In this document: positions 1 through 12,452 of the stretch, piece by piece | How positions within the stretch are numbered: position 1 is the first letter of the stretch | How the letters are laid out: every line of letters begins with the position of its first letter | Source of the DNA: Cryptococcus deneoformans JEC21 | Taxonomy: Eukaryota; Basidiomycota; Tremellomycetes; Tremellales; Cryptococcaceae | Direction of reading: 5' to 3' | DNA: 64,000 nt | NCBI RefSeq assembly: GCF_000091045.1 | Contig: NC_006685.1 | Span: forward strand, 1,356,201 to 1,420,200 | The notes under the pieces: model-generated | Database searches by the model: none | Told to the model about the DNA's origin: nothing | Seen by the model: the letters and a program-made list of their open reading frames with translations, nothing else | Translations under genes and position numbers: made by a program

Positions 1-1507
1 AGCTTGGATCCAATCGGCAGTGTAGTTGGGCTTTCGCGCAAACCTCCAGAAACCCGAAGTGAGAAGCTTGTTGCCGTGTTTGGTTTGGATGTAAGTCGGA
101 TTCTTGAGTTCGGCCCAAGGCATCTGAGGAAAAGCCTTTCGGGGCTTGTACTCGCCTTGCTGCTGCATCTTGAAGACAGATTTTTGAGCCATGGAGCAGT
201 CAAAGATATAGTAGCAGAGCATAAGAGTGGAGAACAAGGCAAGGGATCCTAATCGCGAGAACTCATAGGACGCGATAGGAGCTCGAGACATGTAGATAGC
301 GGGGTAGACATAGGTCATGGGACTTCAAAAAAGATCAGCGAAAATCACGTACCAACGATACAAATGTACTCACACACCAGACATGTTCCAGAAGATCAAC
401 ATCCATCCAAATTTCTCATGGAACATGTCCCAGGTCTGAGGAATCATTTGCTCTGCCTTGGCACAAGCATTGATGTACAACCCGGTGGCAAGCAAAAAGT
501 GAACCATGTTGTAAGTGACCCTGCCAGCCTCCTCGTACTGCTTAACGGTCGCAGACAAGGCGAACAAGAAGAGCAACACCCAAGGAACTCGAACCTCGGC
601 AAACATCTTGAGGTCAATTATACCAAGTCTAGGGTTAAGGGAGACACCCATAAAGTGGTCATAAAATATGTTGCCGCTCATTCGAAGGGGGCCACCGCCG
701 TATTTGAAGACCCTGGCAAACACGTCGATGATGATGGACACGCTGTAGGATGTGATGATAGAAACAGTCATGATATGACCAAAGTTTTCAATAATCCAAG
801 GCAAGCGGTAGATGCCGGTCTTGTGGAGCACACCAGCGAGAATAAGGGTAGTATACCACGAGTAAAGGGCATTACACTTGTAGGTAAGAGTCTTGTAGTT
901 GAGGGAGGGGACAGGGAGACCATTTTGATATATACCAGGCATGACAGCCGCAAAAACGAGTTGGATGGCAGTGAGACCCCAGTAAGTGGTAAAAGCGAAT
1001 TTGGTGGGGTAAGCGCCCTATCCAGTTGTCAGCGTGAAGCCAACGAGAGCGATTAAGATAGACCTACGTCGTAGATATGCTCCCACATGCGGTGGAAGAA
1101 GGGCCCGATGTCATCCACAGAGGTGGGATATACAAAGCTTCCCTGATAATACCAGAGGCAGATCCAAAGGTAGTCTATCGGCAAAGAATAACGCGTCGGT
1201 CAGCTCGAGGCTTGTCATAAACCGCTCTCTGGACTTACACATCAGGAGCGGGAAACCAAGCATCATTGCAAGCACGCCAACAGGTCCGCCAAATTCATAC
1301 CTACATGTTGCTTATCAGCATCTTTCTAAATTCTTCGACGGATTGCACTTACTCCTGGTGCTCATCGAGCTCCTTGTCCCTTTCCTGTCCGTGCTCGGTG
1401 GGGACAGCATTGATCTTAAGCAAGGCAGTAGAGTTTCCATTGGCAATGTCGTCCGAGCGGAGGTTAGTGGCCTTGCGCTGGCGGAGGTTGTCCTGGGTGA
1501 CAGACAT
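1..1507 (-). CDS. ERG4: Delta(24(24(1)))-sterol reductase, 3' part missing at the window edge
   Basis: Last step of ergosterol synthesis: NADPH-dependent reduction of the C24(28) double bond in the ER membrane. Five exons were read on the minus strand: 1507-1353, 1300-1239, 1174-1068, 1017-374 and 322 to the edge, giving about 430 residues. Family marks are the early segment YEFGGPVGVLAMMLGFPLLM, the block NPRLGIIDLKMFAEVRVPW, which separates ERG4 from ERG24-type C14 reductases, and the late block KHGNKLL...FWRFARKPNYTADW. Many hydrophobic helices are visible. The start MSVTQDNLRQRK is followed by a hydrophilic N-terminus and then the first membrane helix. The ERG4/ERG24 family is usually about 430-480 residues, so only the extreme C-terminus is lost. 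The call rests on recalled family motifs, not on an alignment. Confidence 0.93.
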
Positions 1508-2033
1508 AATGCAGGACTGTGTGTCTCTCGTGGGGAGAAGTATGCAGGCAAAGAAGCGCAGTTGCCTTTATTTATGTTTTGCAATGTACGACAGACCGAG
1601 AAAACATGAATTTCGGCGTCGGCGCGCGGTGGACAATCAGCCACGAACCACGAAGCCCCCGTCTCGTACGACCGTTGATTCCGTTGTTTGCCCGGTGAAC
1701 ACCCACTGCCGCTTACCGGTTGCCGACAACATAGTCCACAAATACTTATAGTCATGACAAACTCGGCTGCAGGCTGCAACATGATATCTGCAACATGCTA
1801 TGCATCACAAGAGTAGAAAAACGCGCAAGCGAGCGATATTGTACGGTTAATATACTGAACTAAACTTATAAGGCCCCTCGTCGATGAGACCGACGTTGAC
1901 ATTTTATCCTCCAAAAGTCCGGTTGTCCCTAACACAAAATTGTGGCCTTCTGTAATAGCGAGAAGACACACCAAACAGCCGGTCAAGACTTGGTCCCCAA
2001 CAGCGATCGTGATAGTAGTGATTTCAATGCCAC
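1508..2033. other. Intergenic: ERG4 upstream region and protease 3' flank
   Basis: No convincing gene. It holds the 5' flank of ERG4, with purine/pyrimidine-rich sequence before the ATG at 1507, and the 3' flank of the aspartic protease. Short open frames here overlap one another and show no family resemblance. Confidence 0.5.
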
Positions 2034-4199
2034 TCATTCAAGGCTCGAGGACCCAGGGGCGTTCGTTCGAGCTGAAAGTTGGACGGTTTTATCGTCCACA
2101 TTGGTGGTCATGTACACATTCTTCAGGAAGGAATCACCGAGGAGCCATGTGTCGCCGTTTTTAATCGTACCGGCAGAAAGAGACGAGACACAATTGCCTC
2201 GAAGATCGTCGGTGATGGGTTGGAATATGAGGTCGCGAACGTCGATTCTAAAAGTTTGCGTCAGGTATTTACGATAAAACAAAACGTTTAGGAAAGAAGG
2301 AAGAGTGAGAGACGTACTGGAACGCGACATTCCCAAAGGTCATCGTCACGACTTGTTCAATCGTGCACGGAATAGAAAACATGCCGCTACCGATGCTTTG
2401 AAGGGGCTCAGCATGCTATCAGATGATGGAGGGCGTGAACACAGACCTTGCTGACCCGTTGATCAATTCATGGAAGGCCATGGCACTAGTCTTTCATGAG
2501 ATGAATATTTAATACATTTGAGAGAAATCGCTTACTCGTCGTTGGGCGCCATCATGAGTGTTGTTCCAGTGTCGAGAATGGCTTGCCGGTTGATAACAGC
2601 ATCCTGCCCATCGATCGTCACCGCTGACATGGTGACCTGCCAAAAGCCATCATCAGAGGTAACAGGGAGCGTCTGAGTTGTAGAAGGGTCGAACTTTGAG
2701 GCGTCAGCTTGCCCAAATACGAGTTCTCCGTCGTTCTCGCCATCAGCTATGTAAGTCAGCAAGGTATCTTCGGATCGTTCAAACAGCAAGTCGCTCACCG
2801 TAACGTCCGAGCGCGATACCTAAAATCGCATTTTGAATGAGCCCAGCAGATTGGAGAGAATCTACAAGAGTAGGCACGCCTTGATGAGACAGTTGCTGGA
2901 GGAACAGGTGATCAGCATTCGGAGTACTTGTGGAGTTTTAGATAACAGAACATTCCTATGATACTCACATTCATAGCTAAACCCATCAACCCATCAAATG
3001 GAATGTTGTCGTCTCCGAATTGAACGGATTCCTGTAGAGTGGCACCCATTGAGTAATTTTCAAGAGTCATGCCGGCAACAGTCACAGTATCGGCTCCAAT
3101 AATCCCAGAGACGGCACCAGAGCCGTAGGTCACTTGAAAAGTCCGGTTGGATGCCTGGAATGTGCTGCTTGTGTTGGCGCCGAGGGAGAGATGATTACCG
3201 CAATTTTGGGGTAAGCATTCACTTGTAGCGCATGGTAGATCAGCCCACCACGCTCACTTATAACCTTACTTTCAATGAAAGAGCTAGAGCTTTTACATAC
3301 GTGGAAGGAACCCATGTATCAGCGCTACCTGTGTCCATAAGCATCAAGAAAGATTGAGGTGGGGTGCCGATCTGGATCTCGCAGAGATACCCTATTATTC
3401 AGTTTAATCTGTAGAAACCGCTTTGGACTTACCAATGTCATTCGCATCAATGATTGCGGGGGAGCCACCTTGAACCAAAGCGCTGGTAGAGTTGGTCAAG
3501 ACAATGTCTGTATCAGCAGCGGCTTGACTAAATCCATTGGCGTTGGATCCGGAAGCTAATGAACACGGGCTCAGTAGTACTTCCGCACTCGGCGTCAAAC
3601 ATAATGGGTAGGCTTACCGGTGACAGTTCTGGTCGCGGCCGCAGCGGCGGTACCAGTGCTGTTAATGGCCAGCAGGTGGAATTTGGGAAGGGGTACCGAG
3701 ATTCCAGAAGGCTCGTTGTCTCCCTCTCGCCAGTATGCCCTCTTTGAGGATTGATTGGACCTTTTCTTCCTAAGCAGTCGAGGGGTCCATGTACGGTTGC
3801 GAAGCATGGTATCTCTTTCAATCGTTTGGCGCTGTGTAGTCGGCAACGGTGTCAGTAGTAGTATTCTTCATGACGGCCTCGAATATGATTGTGACCTACC
3901 TTTTCCTTAGTCAGTCCTTTAAGGTAGGTTATCTCGGGGGGAGATAGTCGCTCTAGCAGCATGTTCAGCCGCTCCCCATACCTTTGTGCTCGTCACTTAC
4001 GGTAATGGTGTAAACGCCGAGTGGCAGCATCATAGTGACGTTCAAAAGCCACAACTGGGTGTTCATCGTCTCGGGCGACAGGAAGCTTACGCAGTTTCAA
4101 GCGGTGTTGAGTCACGGAAGTTGCGATAGGGACGGCAACGACGAAGTGTGATATAAGAGACAGAAGTAGAAAAAGGAGGGTGGGTGAAAAAGAACGCAT
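2034..4199 (-). CDS. Secreted pepsin-like aspartic protease
   Basis: Family A1 endopeptidase, expected to be secreted or vacuolar. The N-terminus starting at 4199 is a clear signal peptide (MRSFSPTLLFLLLSLISHFVVA). A long prosegment follows, with a basic stretch (KKRSNQSSKR) before the mature part. Both catalytic motifs are present: DTGSADTWVPS near 3320 and LDTGTTLMMAP near 2550. The substrate-flap region has YGSGAVSG near 3115. The C-terminus contains WLLGDSFLKNVY, the usual A1 ending, and stops at 2036-2034 with no GPI signal. At least seven exons are needed; exon 1 ends at 4001 with a GTAAGT donor. Frame is kept across the junctions that I followed. Which Cryptococcus protease this is cannot be told from the sequence alone. 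Confidence 0.88.
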
Positions 4200-4887
4200 G
4201 ATGAAGTCGAAATGACGACTTCGTTGGAAGAGTTACAAGATGGTAGAAGGATAATCGAAACAACGAAGAGAAGAATAAGAATGAAGAAACAGACCTGGGT
4301 TGGGAGGTGCAAACTATCTGGCATTGCCAAGAAACAGTAATAAGGGGCTATGGCAGATTGTCTGCGCATGTGAGAGAAATGGAGATCGGCTAGAAGTCTA
4401 AAGGCATCTCGACTGACGGTGAGAGACGTGACACAAGGAGATAGAGGAGAGGACCTTCTTTAGAGGGTGTGGATTCTTGGAATTGCCTGCCATCATATTC
4501 ACATTGCAGGGTTGATGCCATAGTCGCTGTATTCTCCTGTAGATAAGGAGGAAGAGGGCGATCGCGCTATATAGAGAGTTGTAGATGCCAGTAGAAAGTG
4601 AATGACGATGGACGAATTGTCGAATCGGCAACCAAATAGCAGCAATCTTCTTCTGCGAAATCGACGAGAGAGGGGCGGCTTCCTCCGCCTTACAGCCACT
4701 GTCACCACACGTGGCTTTTTTCAATTCGCTCTTAGCCTATCACGAACCATTGATTCCTCAATGCATACACCTTCCTATCGGTCTCTTCAACTCTCGACGT
4801 CCGCCTGGCAGCTATCCCATATCCTAACTTTTCTGTCCACCCGCGTGATCTTTACAAGCCACCGCATTTTTCAACCTCATCAACATT
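4200..4887. promoter_or_regulatory. Shared upstream region of the protease and NDUFB7 genes
   Basis: A divergent 688-bp intergenic stretch. It is rich in C/T tracts on the plus strand just before 4888, as is common for fungal 5' leaders. No specific site is assigned. Confidence 0.45.
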
Positions 4888-5396
4888 ATGACTGCCTCAA
4901 CAACAGCTTCTCAGACGGAGATGGAAGCGGCTAGGGTCCCCTTGGGATGGAGAGATCAGTGTTCTGCGTGAGTCAGGACTTTCGTATTGTCAACGTCGGA
5001 GTCAGGAATTGGACATGTGCGCCACGCTGTATTCGAACATCAGGCTTCCAGATTCAAACAAGCTTCGAGTCCCGTTAGTGACTGGAGAAATCAAATTGAC
5101 CACTGAACGTCGCAGGCTTCTGATTCCTCTCAACGTCTGCCGACACAAGGAGCTCTACATGCCATGGAAATGCGAGGATGAAAGACACGGTTATGAGAAG
5201 TGAGCCATATCTAGTAATTATATGTATCTCCGTTGCTAACTTCAATCTTGTGCAGGTGCCAGTACGACGAGTATGTCCTGTTACCCGTTGAACAGTGAAA
5301 TGCAACTAACATCGATTGTTTTGCAGCTACATTCGCCGGATGAAGCAACTCACTCGACAAAAGAAGGAAGCTGCTGAAGCAGCTTCCGAAGAATAA
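4888..5396 (+). CDS. NADH:ubiquinone oxidoreductase B18/NDUFB7-like subunit
   Basis: Accessory subunit of mitochondrial complex I, located on the intermembrane-space side. I read four exons, 4888-4967, 5116-5199, 5256-5270 and 5327-5396, giving an 82-residue protein. It has the CHCH-type pattern of the family: WRDQCSALLIPLNVCR, then WKCEDERHGYEKCQY, that is two cysteine pairs each separated by nine residues. A short basic, Ala/Glu-rich tail ends the protein. Exon 3 is only 15 nt long. Intron 1 (148 nt) is longer than most in this window; another exon inside it is possible but not needed to keep frame. Length fits the short fungal members of the family. Confidence 0.9.
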
Positions 5397-5710
5397 GCCG
5401 AGATACTTGCATCAATTCTTCAAGAGGTGTATGCATTTGAGATACTACTGGATTGCCTCGGATATGTCAGGACCGACTGCCATCGACTTCTGCGAGACGC
5501 CACGCCTACGATTAGCTGTTGTCTGAGCCGCCATTATCAACGTCGTTCGTTAAAACCATACCTCGCAGCGGATAACAGACACAGGTACAAGGGCACCGCC
5601 ATTTTGTGCTCATACCTCTGTATACATACAAGAGATTCATATTGACTAAAGCTTTACAACCTGGCATTGCTAATTATATTTGTACAGTTCCATAATAATA
5701 AAAACATTAT

Positions 5711-8700
5711 CTATCTGTCATCCCCTTCCTCCAAGTTCCTCCATTTCCCAAATGTATTAGGTAATAAGGCAGTTTTAAAAACATGACTTCCAAGTGCAGA
5801 TCCAATATTCAGTGGACGGCGTTCAGGACTGGTCACAGCACTAGCACTGCCGCTACGACTTCGACTACCGCCAGAGACAACTGACCAGCCATCATCGTCC
5901 ACAGTGTGACGCCGTGGGGAAAATCTACCTTGTGAAGAACGAGAACGAGAGCGTGATCGTGAACGTACCCGGTTAAAGCTGAGGTCGGCAGTGGTTAAAG
6001 GATGAAGGTGACTAGAAATCCTCTCCGGGGTTCTGTCATCGGTAGATGGAAGGGATTTGATGATTGATTTGGCGTATTCCTAACACCAAAGTCAGACATG
6101 TTCCGCACTAATTGACCGACTCACCAGATCACGGTAGATGGCTTCTATAGCCCTCGTTATACCATTTTCCTTCCTGATCATTTCACCAACTACTCTCGCT
6201 TTCGAAATCTGCTTCTCATCGGTAGTCGCCTTGATCAAGGCAGATGCAAGTTGATGAGACGTCAACCTGCGGATGGACGAGCCAACATTCAGACTTTCAA
6301 CCCGTTCTGCCCAGAACGCTTGATCGCCGAAGAACGGTTTGATGATTGTAGGCTAAGAAAAGGTCAGTTCGAAGTGGAACAAATACTTTTATAATCAATC
6401 CTACTTACAATTCCAGCTGCAACACAAAATCAGTAATCTTTCTACAATCCCAAAAAGAAGAGCTTACCCCTCAAACTTGCTCCCGTTGTCCCAGCACCGC
6501 CATGATGACAAGCTGCATCAATTCGTGGGAACAGCCAACCATGATCTATGGAGTCGATAGCGCTAGAACAGGCGATGATGATTAGTTTTCAAATTTGACC
6601 ATTGGCAAACGGTGCTTACAAAATTTCAGGGGGATATTTGACACCATCAGCTCCCTCTGAATCCCCTTTCGGCTCCCCCTTTTTCGACCCTCGATCAGAC
6701 CAGCCCTTTGACAAAATTGCGCACACGCCGCTATTCACTACTGCTTCCACAACACAGCGAGTCATTTCTTCTGGATCAGACACAACAATCGAACCAAACC
6801 CGCTAAATTCGATGTTATTCTAGTCAGTAAACTAGACAAGGTGGTGCTAACGACGACTCACATGTATACCACTTTCTTTTCCTCCCCATGCGCCTTGTCA
6901 ATAAAGTCAACAAGGCCCTGCGGAGGTGTCCAACTCTTCTCCCCCTGCTTCTCGTCTGCTTTATCCAGGAACCAATATCCAGTGACATGAATCCACTCTG
7001 TCCAATCAAGAGGGGGTGGTACCACAGTAGGCGAGAAGTTATACAGGAAGGGAACCTTGTGCTGCTCCATTTTGTCAAATGTAGTGGCATCAAGGCCCAG
7101 GACGTTACGTCTCCACCGATTTACTTGTCCAGAGATTGCTCGCCAGAAGACTTGATCGAACATTGTGTAAGTCATATAGTTATATGGGCCTCCGCGACCA
7201 TGTTCAGGAACAGCAAACGCGTGCTGCGAATATGTCAGAAGAGGTTGCAAGAATGGCGTCCATGGCTGCTCACAGGATAGGCTCTCGTCCGGGTCCAAGG
7301 CATCTATCTCGGTTGATCAGTCATCGCCATACTTTCCCAATGGTAGGCACACACCGTGAAAGCTCGGTAATACGGTATTCTTAATGCCTCTGCGACGTGG
7401 ATGCCGCTCATTGCGCTTGGAGATTCAATCAGTAAGTCAGATCCTTGGCAAGCTTCCCATGAAGAATTGAGAAGGTCATCCAACCACCCTCGGAACTGCA
7501 TGATTGCGTGAGCAAAAGCCGTGCAAAAGCAGAATGAAAGATACCTTTTGGAGACCTTCCTTGAGGAAAGAGACCGTGAACATTCCGTTATCTACACACA
7601 TTTGCATGAGCTCAGCAGGATCACCACCAACACTTTCGAAGGCGATGCCATGCTATCCATAGATTAGCCAAGCCTGCCAATAGAAAGAGCACGGAACTGA
7701 ACTCACTCCTTCAACCCATGCTTTGTACTCTCCGTGAGTAGCAATTTTGGTAATGTGGCCTTCTGCCTGTAATCCTTTGCACAACGCGATGTATGGCTGG
7801 ACATCTCCCCGGCTGCCAATAGTCAAGCAAGTGATCTTCATTGGCTCTGGTTTAAACTCCAGGAATGAGGTGGAAGTTGTGGAACCAAAGAGGGGCGAAG
7901 GTGACACAGGCCAAGGGGACTTGGGTTCAACCGGTGTAGACTCATCAAGGTCCTCCATTATACGTGCTTCAATCTTGTGAGAGTCAACAATAGTGTTTTC
8001 TCCACTGAGTCGAACAGCCTCCATACGTTCTTCAAGTAGGGCGATGCAGGCTTTTCGACGACTGGCGGAACGGAACTCAATGAAAATCTCCTCGTGCCCT
8101 TTAATGACCACAGTAAGACCAGAATGTCCAAAGCGGAAAGCTTTCTGTGCTTTGAGGCCGTAAAGGTCGCGAATCGGAATGATCATCTACACATACACCA
8201 TCAGCTGCCTTATGCAGTTGTCAACCAGTCTAAAACTTTCCTTTGTTTTATAGAGCAGTTGAGATGACCGAAAGCAAAAGTAATTGGTAGAGATGAAAAA
8301 CCTTCCTGATACAGGCAATACTCGGTAAAGGTAGCCAGGAAAGTCTTAGGCGATAGCCAGCGTTAGAGAGTAAGAGCAGATTTCTCTGAAAGAGACACCC
8401 ACGATCAATCAATTCCTCCTTGTCACTCAAGGCAAAGAATGTCCTAAACTTTCTTACCGTTTCCGCGCTCTCACTATGCCCACTCTCAGAGCCCAGCATT
8501 GAAAAGTCCGATTTACTCTTGACCATTTGACTTCCACTAGAAGTTTCCGACGTCCAAGATAACCTTGCCGCTCTCTTCCTCGCCGTCTCCGCTGAATTAC
8601 TGTCTACAACAGAAGGTTTGTTTGACATTTCGTCCTCACTGACCTCTTCTTCATACTGAATAGGAGGCTCCATCACTTCTGTTACGGATGCTTGCTTTGT

Positions 8701-10920
8701 CCGACCAGTTCGACTACGTAAGCTAGGACCTGACTCGGTGACAGTAGTCGAACTATCCGTGGGCAATCGACCAGGGTGGGAGACGAACGAACCGCTTGGA
8801 GAACTACCGAACAATTTGGATGCCGGTTTACGAATCCATGAGGGCCTCCAATTACGAGCGTCATCATTCATTGACGGAGGAGGAGGGCCAACCTGCCGAG
8901 GTGGATAGCCGTCGAAATAATCGTTGTCGGACTCTTCTTCTGACCGTCGCCTATTTGAAATGGCCTCTATATGAGGTAGGTGCGATGCGTCTTCGTCATT
9001 ATGATGAGGACCTTGGCTGTGCTCCTCAAGTGGTTCTCCATCACTGGATTTCAAAATCAATGGTTTCAAAACTGAACTAATTTTCCGGAAAGGCCGATGA
9101 CTAGCCATCCCCAGTTTTTCCGCTGAGGAATCCGTCCCATGGCGCTTGATAGTAGCATGACTGGTGTCAAGCGGCTCCTGATTAGCATGGATTGTAGTGA
9201 CAGAGGATATGCGGGGAAGCTCAGGTGGTGATGGTCGTTCTCGCACAAGCTTTTGGATGGCAGAGAAGGCATAGTCGTTATCGGGAAATGATGCGAAAAA
9301 GTAGCTATCGACGGACATTTGATCTTCCGCGTCAATGCATTTGACCTGGTAATGAAATGATTGGTCAACGATCGGCATTTGAGATGAAACGGGAGGCTAA
9401 CCTCTATTGTCTCTGTAAACTCTAGAGTCGGACTCTTTTCGACATCTACTATTGCTTCAAGAGGGATAATGAGCTATTAAATAATTTAGCACACGCCTTC
9501 AGGTAATAACACTTGAAATAAATGACCTTTATAGTTTCGCCCTCGTGCTGCGTTTTAAACATGACCTTTTGGATTGCCTTGACCCACTCGTCCCTACTTG
9601 ACTCGGTATCCGCCGTGAAAGTGTAATTTCTCTCCGATGTTCGAACTTTGAACCTAGTGCCGCTCACAGCGTCACAGCTATGGCAGTATTGGAGAGAAAT
9701 GTTGCCTTTTGGGAAATAAGGATCTGAGGTACTCTCATACCAACTAAGAACGTCGTTCTTCAGTACAACCCAGAACTTTGTATTCAGTTTTGAACGGGAT
9801 GCTTTCTTGTGCAAAGGACCGGATTTAACGAGCAGGTTCTTTCATCATCATTAGCTTATCGCACTGCAGTTCTTGACGTACATTCTCATTGGGCATGTTG
9901 GCGAAGAAGCATATATGCCTTTTCGTGAGGTACATGTAACCTTTAAGCACTAATGGAACATCAACCACCTCGTCATGGCATAAGGGATCGGCTACTTACT
10001 GACGCTCCTCAGCAACCAACATTTCATCTCTTCCAATACCTCTTCCCGTTCTTCAAGACCAAACACCTCCATAAGCCGTTCTGCCAATTTCTCATTTCTT
10101 GTGAGCCTCTTCTCTGCCTCGTTGGTCTGCATCTGCTCTTCAATCACATCCTCCCTCTCGCTTCCACCTTCTCTCAAAGCAGCGTCTACATTTAAATCCG
10201 CCGAGTCGCGGCTTTTGGGCGGTACAAACTCCTTTCCCAGCCTCATTTCTTGTTCCTCGGCAGACCTGAGAATTTCTGCTTGTTCCTCTACATCTGCAAT
10301 CTGCTGCTCTTTCGTTATCCTATCGCTGATCAGCTTGGGATCAGGGTGTGCTGCAGCTTCGCCTTCCCCACTCGGTACAATAAGGTTGGGATGAGAGACA
10401 AAGCCTTTTGGAAGTGGAACCTCACCCTCCGAGCTTGACTCGCTCCCAGCCGCACTCGTCCTTCTAGACGATGTCTCGGGAGTAGCGTATTGGTAATCTA
10501 GCTCTGTTGTGCCAGGCTGGCAAGCTCTGCGTGCGATAGCGTTTTGGCGGAAAGGGAAATGAAGAGTGTGTGTGGGATGAAAGCCATGGGAAGTAGAAGG
10601 TGCTGTAGCATGAGTCGTGCTAGACGAAGGCATCGGTCTGATGGTATTGAGAGACGACCCAAGGCGAGAAACTAGACAAATAGCGAATAGCGTGAGCATG
10701 GATCCAATGAAAAGTAGCAGATTGACTTACTTTGTGGCCGTTGTTTTCTCTCGTATATCGTTGAAGAAGAGCCTCGGGCTGGCTCTATAAATTCATCATC
10801 GTCCTCCCCATCATCAGAGTCGTCATCTTCCTCCCAAGGAAGAGCATTGAGGGCAGATACAAGAGCTGAAGCGCCCATGCGGATCTGTTGTACATGGACC
10901 GAGGTCGGTGGAGTAGCCAA
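5711..10920 (-). CDS. ATG26: UDP-glucose:sterol 3-beta-glucosyltransferase (Ugt51/Atg26 type)
   Basis: Transfers glucose from UDP-glucose to ergosterol. Order from the N-terminus: an acidic start ([15 protein letters not shown], about 10830); a GRAM-like stretch near 10000-10450; a PH domain ([17 protein letters not shown], 9800-9540); a long Ser-rich linker (9370-8450); a second GRAM domain ([18 protein letters not shown], about 8150); the GT1 N-terminal fold ([20 protein letters not shown], about 7830); and the UDP-sugar site (DHGWLF...[15 protein letters not shown]...PFFGDQAFW, 6550-6320). The tail after the enzyme domain is Arg/Ser-rich ([11 protein letters not shown]). Domain order is the classic fungal Ugt51/Atg26 order. 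The start at 10920 gives a sensible N-terminus. In some yeasts this protein also serves pexophagy; that role is not implied by the sequence here. Confidence 0.95.
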
Positions 10921-11215
10921 TTAATTGTGGATGACGGGTATACACAGAGTGGCAAGAATAAAGAAGGGCGGGCTTCGGTCAGCACTCGTCCACCTCTGAA
11001 AAATAACAAAAGGATAAGATGACAGACAACAAACACAAAGGACGGCCTTCGGGCATAGACCGTGGGTACCGTAATAGGTGACGTCGACTTCGGTCGATAT
11101 GACCAACGTCCACCGGTCGCCACTGTTTTTTGGCAAAAGAAGCAGGCCCTCAAGCAATGCATTGATATTGCACGCTTTTTGCATGTAGGCCAACAAAGAT
11201 CTCGGAAATCTTCAA

Positions 11216-11854
11216 TTAACAGCAAATCTGAAACGGTTCACTGCGCCCATTACCACTTGTAGGGGGAAGCGGACACGTGAGCATCATAAGTGTAAAGGTC
11301 CAGGAGAATGCTTCACACCTGACAGCCGTACAGAGCACACAAAAAAGTGACTGCACAAGAAAGGAACTTACGGAACCAATATCTCGGGAAGATCTAAAAT
11401 CACAGCTGGACTCAGCCATCTGGGAAGAAGCTGTATTCGGCGCCCGAGAAGACGTTCGCGGTTCATTGATTCCTTCTGTGGGATATTCGTGTGTAGAGTA
11501 GGATGCCGGGGAAGAGGATGAGAATCGTACAGTTTGGGCGTCCTTTGTTGGTTCCATCTCATCGGGCGGAGTCCCCGCTGTGATCGCATTTTCTGTCTCT
11601 TCTTGGTCGGGGGCTTGCCGACTTGGTATTAAAGAGTCATTAGAAGAATTTGTGGCTTGGTCTTCCATCTGCGGTAACTCATCGGATGTCGGAGGACAAG
11701 TCGGGGCGACATGCTGGGCGGCGGCATTGACGAGTGACTCGGCGGCCTGCTGGTGTTGGGGAGGAGGATCGGGACGATCGGGACCACGAGCGATGGCAGT
11801 GGGTGGGAACGGAGGCTGAAGCGGAGGGGGGGTGGGGGATATGGGTGGGGACAT
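11216..11854 (-). CDS. Hypothetical Pro/Ser-rich protein
   Basis: I do not recognise this gene. The first 140 codons look coding: a proline-rich start (PPISPTPPPLQPPFPP), then an acidic, Glu/Asp/Gln-rich region without membrane helices. The last 45 codons, after about 11385, look less protein-like, and a GTAAGT donor lies there (after the codons for RDIGS). A further intron and a different C-terminus are therefore likely. Its 3' end lies about 300 bp from the start of the sterol glucosyltransferase gene, on the same strand. Confidence 0.4.
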   Translation of the reverse strand: MSPPISPTPPPLQPPFPPTAIARGPDRPDPPPQHQQAAESLVNAAAQHVAPTCPPTSDELPQMEDQATNSSNDSLIPSRQAPDQEETENAITAGTPPDEMEPTKDAQTVRFSSSSPASYSTHEYPTEGINEPRTSSRAPNTASSQMAESSCDFRSSRDIGSVSSFLVQSLFCVLCTAVRCEAFSWTFTLMMLTCPLPPTSGNGRSEPFQICC

Positions 11855-12452
11855 GCTGTGGGGAGTAGCTGGCGGGAGTGATGAGTGATGGTGATGGTTG
11901 ATGATGGATGACCGATGACAGTAAAACAGCTAGTGACGTGACCGGTGCCAATCAGGCACCAAGTGGGGCGCATAAACATCTAGCACCATTCGTTCGTCTT
12001 AGCTTTTCATTCTCTCTTTCCTGTCTTTCTATTCATCCTAGCTCTCGACGCTGGGTCGCTTTTACATCTATAGAAGGTCTTATCCATAACGTCCGGACCC
12101 TGATATGTAATGCGTCCTGCTAGATTACTCAAATTTGTGCATGACGCGCAGTTTTGGAGCCGTAAGGCGTTTCGTGACCGCCTCTTCTGCCCGCTTCCCG
12201 ACTTAATTATCAACACGCGCACGCTGGAACTTTTAAAACGGAAGAGATGGAATGGCCTTTCAAATATATATACTGATAAATTTTCGTCAGAAATCAGATC
12301 CTCTGCATAATGTGTGCGGATAATGAGACTCCGCAACCTCCATCAAGAACGTCAGCTATCACGGATGTACATTTCTCGGCAATCTACATCAATCGTACAT
12401 GAATTTAAAAATATTATAGAGTCTATAACCAAAAAATCGAATCCTATTATTT
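11855..12452. other. Intergenic, no gene seen
   Basis: Upstream region of the proline-rich gene and downstream region of the siderophore transporter. Short frames only; nothing assigned. Confidence 0.5.

Noticed and set aside
364..1056. Plus-strand 230-codon frame
   Set aside because: It is the shadow of the ERG4 exon on the opposite strand, which has clear family motifs.
10921..11196. Minus-strand 91-codon frame just before the sterol glucosyltransferase start
   Set aside because: It ends exactly at the next gene's ATG and lacks a recognisable domain; it is most likely the 5' leader of that gene.
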